A program made the translations under genes and the position numbers. A DNA stretch of 64,000 nucleotides from Osedax fenrisi. Taxonomy: Eukaryota; Annelida; Polychaeta; Sabellida; Siboglinidae. The stretch lies in the NCBI GenBank assembly GCA_964019155.1, contig OZ025244.1, forward strand, positions 19,786,027 to 19,850,026, read 5' to 3'. The notes below the pieces were generated by a model. It was not told the DNA's origin and ran no database searches. It saw only the letters and a program-made list of their open reading frames with translations. This document shows positions 33,740 through 45,767 of the stretch, piece by piece (positions within the stretch are counted from its first letter, which is position 1; each line of letters opens with the position of its first letter).

Positions 33740-36120
33740 AGACATATGCCTTACATAACTACTTCCACGAACCTGACCCATATACAATGCCATTTCCTTC
33801 TTCACCTTTAAATTCACCATCACACTCTACATAACGACATACCTGACTACTTAAATATGCATTACTAAACACCTGATCGATCAGTAATAAGATCCCACTT
33901 ATTCTATAACTTGTTACTGAACATGGCCTTGATTTTATATTCATCATAGAAATGGTTTACGTTTGATGACATAACTTTTATATCATCACTTAACACTGGT
34001 ATTTACTATTATTCTATTTTTATCTGATTTAACTCATTTAAGGCAATTTCCTATATGTAATAACCATAATTATAGAGGCTATTTTGGTATTATCTATAAA
34101 TCTTCCCTTCGTATATCTCCTCCACGTAACCATGATCATGAAAACTAGGATAGTTTACATGTTTCATTTGTTGTCAACACTCTAATGAGTTCAATATATC
34201 ACTCTTGTACAAACCCACTTATTCTTCAACTCCATTATTGCTCTCTGAGATTTACCCTATAAGGTATAACTCTAATATCATTATAGGATTTTTTAACATT
34301 GACACTAATCAATCAACTAGTAATTGTAAAACAAATGATAAACTTCACAATACTTAAGCACACACATAAACATGATAATATTCTAGACTTCTTCATTTCT
34401 CACAAGTCATCCAAATTCATATGTTTCATTATGTTATATCCTTCTACTACTGATCATCATGTACTGATCTCATTTACTCTTTAATCCCAGAAACCGCTAA
34501 ATCCTATTATCCTTCGTTCTTTCCTACAAAATATCAACTCTCACTATTTCATCATAGAATACCTATTCTTCCTTAATTATTTCTTATATGAATTATATAC
34601 AGTTCTCTCATCTCTATACTCACGTTTTATCAATTGACTAAGTCCAAACAAAAACGTAATATCTTAAATACAAAATTGATTCACACTACTGCCTATCTAG
34701 AAGTATGTTCATCGGAGTAAAAGAAAACCTTCAACATATGTCCGAAATTTATCAGGATATAAATAAATTAATACAAATAAATATTCCCTGACTTTCCACC
34801 AAACATCCTATCTTCAACTTTCAATTATTACTTCCATCATAAGCTCACAATTATCGGAAATCTCCCAACATATCCCTTTTTAATAATCCCCACATTGCCA
34901 ACTCACTCACTTAATGTATTTACAGTCCCTTCCATATCAGACATACTACTTTAAGCAACTTAATGTCCATCCAATCTTCTATTACTCTTTTACTTCTACC
35001 CGAAATTGATCACTCCCTCAGTATCTCTCTCTATAATCTACTATTTGAATTCCTCGAATTCAACAGCCTACAAATATGATCTCATTACACCCCTCCTTAA
35101 TAAACCTCGCTCAATATCAAACTTGTGATTATTATCCAAAACCTTGTAAAAAATCGTCTTGACATAACTAACTACCTATTTTATAACACACAATATCCCT
35201 CACATCTTTCAAAGCGCATATATCTTTACAGCGAAACTATATAGCGATATTCTAATAATCTTGCTAATAAAACTTGTAAAACCCTCTCACTATTTACCTA
35301 CCTCCACTTTCGATACTATTAGCCAATCAATACTCAAATACTTTACATCTATAGGTATCACTGGTATTGCCCCCTCTTCAACTTATCTTGAATTCTCCAG
35401 TTAGCTTAAAACGTTATCCAAAATTTACAGAGAGAAACAATTTTAAACCTGACATCCTCTCCTCTAACATTATTATCATTCATAAGTTATGAATCATAAC
35501 TGGCTTACAATAAACTCCATCATCATCAATACAATTAAAAGCGAGGCTATCTTCCTTCACCTTCCACACCGAAGTAAAACTTTTACAAAACTTCAATCAG
35601 TCAATATTAATGGAGAGCTCATCAAGTTGTCAATCCATGTCACATATCTTGATGTTATATTTGACAGTACTTTTAGTTTCCATAGACAACTGTCCCATAT
35701 CACAAAAGTACTACAATATCAATACACTCAATACGCATTATTCGTTATTCAATATCAATATACACCGCTATTATTATATTATATTATAACTACATCCTAC
35801 TTCTATCCGGATACTGAAAAATGCATCCTTTACAATACCCCCTAATCATATATGTCTAACCTCAACAGTCTACAAAATGCTATAGCTGAAATTATATAGA
35901 TGCTTATTCAACATACCAATATACCCTCTTACTCATATATCTCCATATATAGCTAAACTCCATTAGCTTCCTAATCGACATACAATCCTATATAAAATAC
36001 CTACTTCCAATATAGCAGTGTTCTGCTAGAATATATTCTATATATCAGGTCAATCCTGTAATAAACATACTCCCATTTTAACATATATTCCTTTATTAAC
36101 TTCCTAGTAAATATCAATGT
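33740..36120 (+). pseudogene. CR1-like copy F, old and decayed
   Basis: The plus strand is C/T/A-rich and retains endonuclease-like pieces ('DFFISHKSSKFIC', 'STTDHHVLISFTL' at 34370-34480) and an RT thumb at 35489-35845 ('NTIKSEAIFLHLP', 'VTYLDVIFDSTFSFHRQL'). Many stops and indels. It is a different, older lineage from copies A and D. Confidence 0.65.
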
Positions 36121-36677
36121 GTTATCTATTTATTATTATTTATAATTTACATATTTTGGGTACATACACATCGATGTCATTTGTAATAATTATATAAACT
36201 GTGGATTTATTACAAATGTTTACAGATCATTCTATATTAATATAAAATCTGATTATATGATTTGAATATTAATTTATTTCGTAATTATTTATTTTAATTT
36301 ACTTGTAACAATATATTTTATTTTTCTTAATTTCATTCCTTCATAAGTCTTTTCTTAATCCACAGTTTAATAGAAGATATTTCTAATGAAAGATATAATA
36401 AATACGCGAAATCGCGTAATTCGATTTTGCATACAAAACACAAACATAGCCACCTATGTAGGGTCAATTTTCTAAAAAATATGTTACATATACTTATACA
36501 TTTTAAAAATAAAAATAATATGCTTTAAATTATTATTTTCATGATGACAACTAAGTGTTCTTTAATAATATATAACAATGCAATATGAAATATTTGTTTA
36601 TAAATAGTATTAATATCTACATGGCGAGTATAAGCTTCTTAATATTGTATGTACTTTAATAGAACATTAAAATGTGT

Positions 36678-37032
36678 TCATAGAAACCGCGACAAACCAA
36701 AATATAATTCAGTGATATCGATACTACTGTTAGCAGCGGCAGGGAGTAAGTATTACTTACGTTGCTCTTTGGTATAATATCATATTAAGTATACATATTA
36801 AGTCTATAATTAAGAGTAATAATAATATAATATTTAATTAGATTAGTTACCGTGTAGCATGATTATTTTTAGATCTTAAATATGTGTTTGAATTTTTTGA
36901 AGTTTTTGATTTTCTATGTTTCGTAGAGGATTCGTAATAATCTTTGTTATCTAAATAAATATGAGTGTTACTATTGACTTTATTTTCAGCTATTTCACTA
37001 TTGTAATAATTCGTATCGAATTTGGTATTCAT
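36678..37032 (-). CDS. Small two-exon gene candidate (about 76 aa, unknown)
   Basis: ATG at 37032 starts a 60-codon Asn/Ser/Lys-rich exon (37032-36851; 'DNKDYYESSTKHRKSKTSK'). A GTAACT donor and a TGCTAACAG acceptor with a good branch-site-like CTAAC bound a 124-nt intron (36850-36727); exon 36726-36678 continues in phase to TGA ('SIDITELYFGLSRFL'). An alternative with introns of 84 and 34 nt and a 6-nt microexon is also in phase. Confidence 0.4.
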
Positions 37033-37551
37033 TTTAAATAAATTATTTAGATATAAATATAAGTTATATAGACTATTAAATACAAAATTTAAATTTAATA
37101 ATATCGAAAAAATATTTTAAATAAATTTAATTTAATTATTGAAAAGTATTTAAAAATAAATAAATAAATATTATTAAATATATAATATTTTATCTATAAA
37201 TAATGTTATTTGTAATATTACTAATTTATTAACATATGATATATAAATTCCGTTATCATTAGGTAATATATTGTTCCTTTTTCTACAATATTTTATAAAT
37301 ATAAATTTGGTAAAATAATGGAATTTACCCCAATATTTAAAAATAAATTAATATTTGTATTATAATATTGTGTTATATAATAATTATTAATTTTACTATA
37401 ATAGTTTATTATATTATAATTATAATCATTACTATATACTTTTATAATTATTACTATAGTATCTTTATTATAATAATATATATATTATATTATATCATTA
37501 ATATATTAAAATAATAGTGTTATAATTTAGCCACCAACAATAAATATATTA

Positions 37552-37765
37552 TTAATAGTTTTTCAATGGTGTCAATGATTTTGCGAAGCGAATATAATAT
37601 TTAACTTGTATTAATGTACGTGAAATAGTTTTTAATGCTAGATAGTTTGAAATATAGGTGGACATACTATCGTTTTTAATAATTTCAATAGCTATTTGTT
37701 AAATATGTGTTACATAATACTTTGGAATGTTTCAAAATATGAATAATTTTACATTGAAAATAGAT
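37552..37765 (-). CDS. Two-exon gene 3' part with a 22-nt intron (unknown)
   Basis: Exon 37765-37714 follows a TAATAG acceptor and encodes 'IYFQCKIIHILKHSKVL' plus one base. A 22-nt GT-AG intron (37713-37692) restores phase into exon 37691-37552, 46 codons to TAA ('STYISNYLALKTISRTLIQV' and more). Without splicing the frame stops immediately. Further exons upstream are likely but not resolved. Confidence 0.4.
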
Positions 37766-38284
37766 CTATTAATTTCTTATATTTATAGAATATTGATGTA
37801 TATATTTTTTTAAATGGTTATAATTATAATATAATGTTATATTCTTAAAATAAACACTATACATTAAATATTGATTGTATTACAAATATAAATAACATTT
37901 CATTTAAATTAGTAATATATTTTTCAAATTGACATGTAAAAAAATATAATTATATTAAAATTAAGTTTAAACTAAATATAACATATAAATAAATAATATC
38001 AATAGGCAGTTGGCGCAATATTAATTTTACAAATTAATTAGAGTGACATATCTTTCCATCGGAAAATATTTGATTAAACTAATAAATGATCGTTACATTA
38101 TACAAATATCAATACAAATATACTAATTTCTGTTATAATAATTACAGATTATCTATTGATGGTGGTGAGGTTGATATTTGGGATCATAACAAAAAATCAA
38201 CTGCAAGGATATGAATATAATAAATATTCATAAACGTGAAAGTAGATTCGCACGAAAATAGATTATAAGCATATTGTTACCTTA

Positions 38285-39440
38285 CCGGATCGGAATAGTT
38301 TCCCGAGCACTTTCAACAATTTTCTTCACGTCGTCCTGTCTTTCATAGCTGTCTTCAGTACTTCAGTCGTCACTCCCGTATCATCACATAGCTGTTTTAC
38401 ATAGGTTTTTATGGGTCGTCCAATCTTTGTTGTTCCACGGTTCGAAACATCTTTTACGATTTCTTCCTCACTTCGATAACAATGACCCGCGAAACGTTTA
38501 CGTATTCGTATACGTATTATACTTGTTAGTGATGGAATATTTCCGTCAAGGAGAATCTTCGTTGGATGCTCTTTCCATGATATATTTAATATGGCTCTCA
38601 ACATTCTTGTGTAAGTGCCATCGAGCTTTTTCTCATGTTTTTTAGTTAGGGTCCAACCTTCAGAGCCGTATAATAAAACAGATTCTACCACGGCTCTGAA
38701 GAAGTTCCTCTTTAAAGTTGTGCTGAGTGGTGATTTCCATATGTAACTTAACTTGTCTAGAGCTACCCAGGATTTAGCTATTCTTATTTTTATTTCTTTA
38801 GTCGATTCTATTTCGCTTCCAAGATAAATGAAATTATCGACAATTTTCAAGACTTTCCCATCTATAGATTTTACCATTTTATTTGAGTTTACGTTCATGT
38901 GTTGCGTCTTTTTAATATTTACTTTGAGACCTACTGTTTTTCCACTTTCTTCTAAGACATTCAGTAGGTTTTCAACATTTCTGCAAGATTAATCTGCAAA
39001 TATTACAAGATCGTCAGCATAATCTGCATCTGTTATATTGATTACTGGATATCTTCTACTTCGTTGTTTCGATAGTGTTAGGCCTAGATATTTATTTTCA
39101 TCAATAGAAATTCTTAATACGTAATCGAGTGTAATAATAAATATTAATGGTGCCAGAGTATCCCCCTGTAGAACACATGCATTTATATCAAAATATTCTG
39201 TGTCACCATCAGGTGACCGTACCATTGATTTAGTATTTCTATATAGTATCATAATTGCGTTGATTATCTTCATTGGAATACTGTATGACTTAAGAATTTG
39301 TGCTATTTTTGCTCTGTGTATTGAGTCTAAAGCTTTAGAGAAATCTAAAAATATTAGGCTTGCCTAAAGATTCTTTTCTTTAACACCTTCGATTATCCTT
39401 CTTACAGTTAGAATTTTTCCAACGATTGATCAATTATTTC
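38285..39440 (-). pseudogene. RTE-like retrotransposon, RT palm to C-terminus
   Basis: The minus strand reads 'FLDFSKALDSIHRAKIAQI', 'SPDGDTEYFDINACVLQGDT', 'DADYADDLVIFAD', then in a second frame (38326-38898) 'VDNFIYLGSEIEST', 'VESVLLYGSEGWTLTKKHEK' and 'RFAGHCYRSEEE'. A stop follows YADD..AD (about 38989), so two lesions at least. The 5' part is missing. Same clade as 3790-4475, which lacks exactly this half. Confidence 0.88.
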
Positions 39441-39601
39441 AAGCATATTGTAATCATATATATATATATAATAATTATATATATATATAATATATGTACG
39501 TGTGTGTGTTTGTGTGTGTTACAGTGTGTATGTATATGTGTATAATTACTATATAGTACTCTATACACATACACACCAGTATATATATATAATTTATTAT
39601 T

Positions 39602-39757
39602 ATAATCATATAGGATTATAATAATTATATATATATAAATAAATAATTGTGTGTGTGATTAAATTACAATCAGAAAATACTCGATTATAATTCGAATATG
39701 TTACGTAGGCATGAGATCGATATATTTTAGAAAGCCCGTTTAATTTCAAGTAGAATC
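39602..39757. repeat. Left arm of a large inverted repeat
   Basis: Reverse complement, with small indels, of 42938-43133; both contain 'TAATTTCAAGTAGAATC' or its complement and a 27-bp block around 'TATAGGATTATA'. Copy C lies between the arms. Confidence 0.75.
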
Positions 39758-40119
39758 ACTATATTATATATGTATAATAATATAATATATGATGATGGTG
39801 ATAATATTAACTTTATTAGCACTAAAATAGGGTCATGTAGACCCCTTCGCTCGTGCGGAAAGAAAATAATAATAAAATAATAGTAATACGATAATAATTT
39901 AATAATAATATACATTCAATATACCACGGACAACAATACTAAATAATATAAAGGACTATTATATACTATAGTCTGCATTGATATGGTGTAGTTTTATATA
40001 CTACAGACTGCATTGATAGAGTATAGTGTTATATAATAATAAGATAATAATAATACAATAACAATTTAATAATGATATACATTTAATATAACACGGATAC
40101 AAATAATAAGTTGGATGAT

Positions 40120-42756
40120 TTAATGATTATGGGTAGAGAGAAAAGAAGAAGTAAGATTTATAAATCTTTTGTGGGATCTAATAGAATGAATGTTAGGAGG
40201 GAGGGAATACGATAGGGTTGGACCGGAATTTTTAAAAGCTCTAGAATTTAGGGAATTGTTACTAGAGTTCTCGGAGATAAGTAGAGGAGCATTTTGGTAA
40301 TGAAGAGAAGATAATATAGTACGTTTTTTGATTATATCAGAGATATAGCTAGGGGTGAAAGAATATATTGATTTATGGATTATAGATAGTATCGCACAAG
40401 TAGTATAGCAAAGCACACAGAAAACTACTTGGCATCAAATATCCAGATAGGATTACGATAGTGTGTGTACGCAATAGTATAACCATGCTGTTAGGAACTT
40501 ACGAACCTCTACTAAAAACGATAAAGCGTCGCAAACTGAATTGGTTTGGCCATGTCTCCAGACACGACAACCTGTGCAAAACTATAATGCAAGGTTCTGT
40601 TGAAGGAACTCGAAAACAAGGACGACCCAAATCTCAATGGATTGATAACATTGCTAAATGGACTAAACGAGATGTAAACGATCTAATACAAGATGTGCAC
40701 AAAAGATATGGCTGGAGAAAACGTGTTGCTGATGCCTCTTCGATTGATTTCCCCTACGATTTACGAGTCACGGGATAACAAGTAACAAGTAGATAGTATA
40801 CGTAATTTACACCTGAGGGAGAAGGGTAGCCACATACAAGATGATTGATGAGATGTTGTAGTAGAGTGATAAAGTCGAGTTAAACAGTATGAAGGGAACA
40901 GGAACGGATAATCCGATTAAGTGGAGCAGTAGCTTTAGCAGGAAGTAAATTCAGTAGGGAAGAACAGTAGTCAATTCGGGAAAGTACAAGAGCATTAATT
41001 AGAGTTTTAGTAAGGTTTCTGGAAAGTGATCTCCGTATTTTTTTAATTCTGAAGAGATGAAAGTTGGAGTATTTTGTAATGGATGATATGTGATTCTTAA
41101 ATGATAATTTGTCATCAAATACTAATCCTAGGTTTTTGGAGGAATGAAAAGGAGAAATAATCATGTTATTTAGAGTAAAGTTTGGAAAGGAAGTTTCAGA
41201 AGTAGATATGTTAAGTACAGTAGTCTTAGAGTAATTAATTAGTAGTTTATTGGAGAGGAGCCATAATCTTATGGAGTTAGCACACTCGATTAATTCAGAG
41301 TTAATGGTATTATGAGAATTTATAGGGAAAAAGGTAAACAGTTGAATATCATCAGCAAAAATATGGTAGTGAATATTTGGAAATTTCTTAATTAGATCAG
41401 CAATAGATCCTAGAACAGATCCTTGGGGGATAGCGTGGTTAAGAGGAGAAAGAATCGAGTAAGATTTGTCAATCATAATAGAGATATTTCTGTTAGTGAG
41501 ATATGAAGTAAACCATTTTAATGCTAAGCCAGATATACCCATTAAAATAAGTCGCGAGATTAATATGTTATGGTCCAGGGTATCAAAAGCAGATGAGAGA
41601 TCAAGTAGGATTAGCTGGCAACACGTGTTGCTATTTATGGTAGATGATATTGTGTCAGTAATACTGAGGAGAGCTGTTTCGGTTGAATTACCCTTACGAA
41701 AAGCGCTTTGAAACGGGTCGAAAAGATTATTTTTATTTACATGGGCTATGAGTTGTTTGGAAACAATTCTTTCTAATATTTTACTTAATAAGGGTAGGTG
41801 GGAGATCGGGCGATAAATGCTAAATGAGTTTGGGTCTAAGTTTTATTTTTTTAGAATAGGGGATATTATGGCAGTATTGAGACAGGGTGAAACTTGGCCA
41901 GAGTTTAGTGAGTTCGCAATAATATCTAAGAAAATAGGAGAAAATAAGGGTGAAAGTTTGTGATATAATGATAAAGGTAGTGGATCAGTGGGGGAGGTAC
42001 AGTGAGATTTTATGAGTAGGTTATTTACTTCATACAGTGAAGGGATAGTGAATGTACTTAATGAGTCAATATGATGGGTAATATATATATGGTAGGATTG
42101 AGTATGGGTTGAGTAGATGCGCAAATAATATTATTAATGCTTGCAATTTTATTTTTAAAGAATTTTTCAAAAAGAGAACACAGTTGAAAATTTGACGTGT
42201 TTGGTAAAATGAGAAGGATTTTTTCATTTGGAAGAGAGAGAATTTTATTTGCTATTTTAAATAATTTGCGAGGATTGGAGGAGATCAATGCTATCTTTTT
42301 GTTATAATAGATAGATTTTGAACGAGATATAGTAGATTTGTAATTTTTTTTAGCTAGTGATAGAGCTAATTTAGTTTCAGTAGAAGGATTTTTAAGAAAT
42401 TTCTTCTTAAATTTGCGAACACTCTTCTTGAACATGAAAAGTTCGTGGGAGAACCAGGGAGAAAAAAGGCGGTAGGTAATTAATGTAGTTTTTGTAGGTG
42501 CATGTATATTGATAATATTTAGGAGTACCGGATAGAGGGAAGTTGAAGAAGATATCTCAGTTTTTATATTGTTTACAAATCTTGGTAGGTTGATAGACGT
42601 AAAATCTCTATATGTAATAAGTTTTCGTTTAATCTTTGTGAATTTTAGATTTATAGAGAATTCAATAATAAAATGATCAGATAGTAGTTCAATTTTTTGA
42701 AAGGAGTTAGGGTTTATACATCTAACAAGAGGACTGGATAGGGGTGTAAATATCAT
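40120..42756 (-). pseudogene. ORF2 of copy C, frame-shifted and interrupted
   Basis: Pieces: endonuclease/linker 42756-42058, linker 42124-41843, RT 41542-40880 with 'AIPQGSVLG' joined directly to 'SIADLIKKFPN' by an in-frame deletion and 'IFADDIQLF', then the C-terminus 40416-40120 with 'SRAFKNSGPTLSYSLPPNI' beyond the nested insertion. The canonical Trp-Asn of the C-terminal motif is Ser-Tyr here. Confidence 0.85.
40393..40789 (+). mobile_element. RTE-like 3' fragment nested in copy C
   Basis: A 5'-truncated insertion encoding an RTE C-terminus (40461-40778: 'RKLNWFGHVSRHDNLCKTIM', 'GTRKQGRPKSQWIDNIAKWT', 'YGWRKRVADASS'). It is flanked by a 10-bp target duplication TAGATAGTAT (40383-40392, 40790-40799) and ends in two AACAAGT repeats. 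Copy B shows the empty site at about 13617. Confidence 0.93.
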
Positions 42757-42937
42757 ATCAAGTGTATTACAACTAGAATGGGTAGGAAATGATATATATA
42801 GTAACTTATAATTTCTAATAGTAAAAATTTAAATAAAATAAAAAATCAAATTTATTAACAAATATTTAATTGTACAGTTACTATAACGGATAACATATCG
42901 CTGGAATATATAATTATATATATATATATAATATATT

Positions 42938-43133
42938 GATTCTACTTGAAATTAAACGGGCATTCTAAAACTATATCAATCTCATTTGTACGTAACATAT
43001 TCGAATTATAATCGAGTAATTTCTGATGGTAATAATTGTAATTTAATCACACATAATTTATTTATTTATATATATACTATGCTGTGTCTATATATATATA
43101 TATATATAATTATTATAATCCTATATGATTATA
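42938..43133. repeat. Right arm of a large inverted repeat
   Basis: Partner of 39602-39757, 3.2 kb away. Between copy C and this arm (42798-42937) is plain AT-rich DNA. Confidence 0.75.
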
Positions 43134-43169
43134 TATACGCGTATACGTATTATATCTGAATAATCGCGT

Positions 43170-43310
43170 ATGAATATAATTTATATTGAAAATCATTTAA
43201 ATGCATCATTAATTACTGAATGTAAAGAGCCTATAGCGAACTATATTGCGTGCGCAGAATTGTTCAAGTCCATGTCCTATCTTTGCAGTGTTGAAGTTGA
43301 ATTTATGTGA
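43170..43310 (+). CDS. Small open frame, 46 aa (unknown)
   Basis: ATG 43170 to TGA 43308, with a balanced peptide ('HLNASLITECKEPIANYIAC', 'CSVEVEF'). GC is higher than around it. It could be an exon; 'CTATCTTTGCAG' inside looks like a splice acceptor. Some 50 bp further on, about 43360-43530, two other exon-like frames overlap, one joined by a 26-nt GT-AG intron, and cannot be ranked. Confidence 0.25.
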   Translation: MNIIYIENHLNASLITECKEPIANYIACAELFKSMSYLCSVEVEFM

Positions 43311-44043
43311 TGATCCGATATTTGTTTAATTTGTTAAATAGTATTTTAAAATTATAGTATACTAGAGTATTAGCTTATAATTAAGTTATGGGATTCTTGT
43401 CAATTTCAAATTCTTAAATCATATTATTTGGAGTATTTGTTTATATCATTTATTCATTATGATTACTAACGTTATTTAATTGTTTTTCTGATTTAGTTCG
43501 TAATAACACCACTATAATATTAAAGAATAGTTACCAATAATTAATAAATAATATAATCTTATATATTATGTAATCATTATGTATATCAAATATTAATATT
43601 TATATAAAGATAAGATAAAAAATGTATAGTAAACAACAAAATAAATAATTGATTCCGATGACACGTCATTAGTAGTTCTATTAAAATAAACGATATCATC
43701 ATTGTGATGATGATAATAATATGATGATAATAGATAATAAATACATGAGATATATATCGATGAATCTTACATATCAATATTATTTGTACGAGCTACATAT
43801 GTTTAAGATTGATTTTCAAAAATCCATTTAATATTATATGTATTTATAGACCTCCAAATTATAATGCAATATATATGTAAATAATCATGAACATATATGT
43901 AAATTATTTGATATAAAGCAACACAATTCTAATTAATCAATAATTATAGGATATTTTAATGTACCATTATATTTTATTTGGAGGGAATATACGTTTCCTA
44001 ATTAATCAAAGAGTTATGCATTACTTTACAATTCGATTATTAA

Positions 44044-44398
44044 TCATTCATTTTCACTATTAATATATAATCTGACTCGTAATAATAATAGTTGTGATTT
44101 ATATTTAGTAATTCTGTAATATAATTTTCCCGTTTTCCGTGTCACTTTTATTTCTTGAATTAATTTTATATATTTCATACGTTGTATTCGTCTTTGGGGT
44201 GACATATTTATAAATTCTAGCAGCAATTCCTCTAATTTATGTGGAACCGATAACAATTGATTATATACTGATATATCATATTTGTCTATCGTTTTCAACA
44301 ATATATAAATATTAACTTCTTAGAATTTCTTCGAATTTCCTGACGCTATTATTGAAAATGTTGCCTACATATTTTTCTATTTTCGTCAATTTATCCAT
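44044..44398 (-). CDS. Two-exon gene with a 31-nt intron, about 107 aa (unknown)
   Basis: ATG at 44398 in an AAAGATGG context. Exon 1 (44398-44317) encodes 'MDKLTKIEKYVGNIFNNSV' and on; a 31-nt GT-AG intron (44316-44286) restores phase into exon 2 (44285-44044), which ends at TAA. The protein is Lys/Leu/Glu-rich and looks helical ('SVPHKLEELLLEFINMSPQR', 'YIKLIQEIKVTRKTGKLYY'). Without splicing the first frame ends after 'EILRS'. The predicted coding length is complete. No family recognised. The gene ending at 44570 lies only 170 bp upstream on the same strand. Confidence 0.5.
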
Positions 44399-44493
44399 CT
44401 TTAAATCCCATACTAGGTGGCTTATTCGTATTATTCATAATCGTTATATATTGTTTATATATTGTACCGCTGTCACCGTGTAGTATTAATTGA

Positions 44494-44536
<43 letters not shown>

Positions 44537-44569
44537 CTTAGATTAGTAACGATATATACTATTGAATAA

Positions 44570-44714
44570 CTAAGACGCCATGTTGTTTAGGTGATTTACT
44601 AAAAGACAAGAGGAAGTCATGTGACTTCATATTCTTTCTTACCAAACATAGGGTAAACACGTACGTGTAGCAACCTTGATAATATTACAACACTAATATC
44701 CCTTCGAAACCGTT
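44570..44714 (-). CDS. 3' end of a host gene, two exons with a 44-nt intron (unknown)
   Basis: Exon about 44714-44643 encodes 'RFRRDISVVILSRLLHVRVY' and 'PMF' plus one base. A GTAAGA donor and a pyrimidine-rich TCTTTTAG acceptor bound a 44-nt intron (44642-44599). Exon 44598-44570 continues in phase to TAG ('VNHLNNMAS'). Both splice sites are strong. A 28-nt intron further upstream would extend the frame but is uncertain. Confidence 0.4.
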
Positions 44715-44821
44715 CTCATGTTAAGCCATCCATGGTTTTAACGATAGCCGATCAAAAACAATAACAATTATATAAGATATCTGATATATCTTCTAATTAA
44801 TATTTTAAGACCTATTTTAAT

Positions 44822-44894
44822 GGTCCGGACGAGGCTCGAACCCGTGTTCTACTGCTTGTGTGTCTAACGCCTTAGCCAACTGAGCCACATAGGC
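44822..44894 (-). tRNA. tRNA-like sequence, probably tRNA pseudogene or SINE head
   Basis: 73 nt with a perfect A box TGGCTCAGTTGG (44887-44876), a B box GGTTCGAGCC (44842-44833) and a good T arm. The acceptor ends do not pair (5' GCCTATG against 3' CCGGACC), the anticodon arm does not fold, and position 33 is not T. So it keeps a pol III promoter but not a functional tRNA fold. No second copy was seen in the window. Confidence 0.45.
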
Positions 44895-45395
44895 AGTTAT
44901 ATGTATATCTATATGTATATATATATATATACGTATATGTTTACACGCTATAGTGATGTCCGGTATCTAATACAAATACGCCGAATTATGTATGTAAACT
45001 ATATCTGAAATTATGTAGAGATAAATTAATACGAATATTTATTTTACATTGATTATAATTACTATTATTAATAAAATACATGTATTATATTACAATGTAT
45101 ACACATATCAATACAAATGTATACATTTGTTATATATAACATTACATAACGATGGTATCTAAAATGTATATATGTGCATTTATAAAATAAAATGAATTTG
45201 TATATTTACTGGCCCAATATTATATTTACTGGCGCGATTATCATATCACTAAAGAATTGATTTTTTCATTAATACGATAAATGTATTATTTATAAAAATT
45301 TATATAATTATTAAAATGAAAAATTTTAAATTAAAAAATTAATTATATCGTAAACAACAAATCGAAAGCTAAACATAAATACAATACACGCGTAT

Positions 45396-45533
45396 TTAAC
45401 AATAGCTATTGTAATACTGTGGAGCGGACGATATTCTGGTGCTGAAGTTATTCCGGGGAGCCTCCAAAGTATAGGAAGTCACATCGATGGCAGTACGTAT
45501 ATACACGGGAGAGTTCGGCGAACACCTAGACAT
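45396..45533 (-). CDS. Small open frame in a GC-rich island, 45 aa (unknown)
   Basis: ATG 45533 to TAA 45396, Ser/Thr/Pro/Tyr-rich ('MSRCSPNSPVYIRTAIDV', 'LEAPRNNFSTRISSAPQYY'). GC is about half, double that of the window. A second minus-strand frame here is also open for 25 codons, so the frame choice is not certain. It may be an exon or a short secreted-type product; no signal peptide is obvious. Confidence 0.35.
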   Translation of the reverse strand: MSRCSPNSPVYIRTAIDVTSYTLEAPRNNFSTRISSAPQYYNSYC

Positions 45534-45546
45534 GTATGTATAACTC

Positions 45547-45549
<3 letters not shown>

Positions 45550-45598
<49 letters not shown>
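45550..45598. repeat. (TA)n microsatellite
   Basis: About 48 bp of AT dinucleotide; another run of about 32 bp lies at 45711-45742. Confidence 0.95.
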
Positions 45599-45602
<4 letters not shown>

Positions 45603-45704
45603 CAAATACGTAAAATAAAATTATATTAATTTTAATATATATATATATTAAAGTATCAGAAAATTATTGCATGAGAAAGAATATATTGTTATTGTTATTT
45701 TTTG

Positions 45705-45751
<47 letters not shown>

Positions 45752-45767
45752 TAGAATTATAAATGTA

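Larger units (their letters stand above)
39789..42797 (-). mobile_element. CR1-like non-LTR retrotransposon, copy C (5'-truncated)
   Basis: Same family as copy B, starting inside the endonuclease at 42797 and ending in an ATC-type tail at about 39789. Its 3' UTR is complete and contains two similar segments (about 39887-39955 and 40040-40110). It is interrupted by an RTE fragment at 40393-40789 and sits between the inverted-repeat arms. Confidence 0.9.

Noticed and set aside
44822..44894. Functional tRNA-Val (CAC) reading
   Set aside because: Counting places CAC at the anticodon, but the base before it is A instead of T and neither the acceptor nor the anticodon stem pairs.
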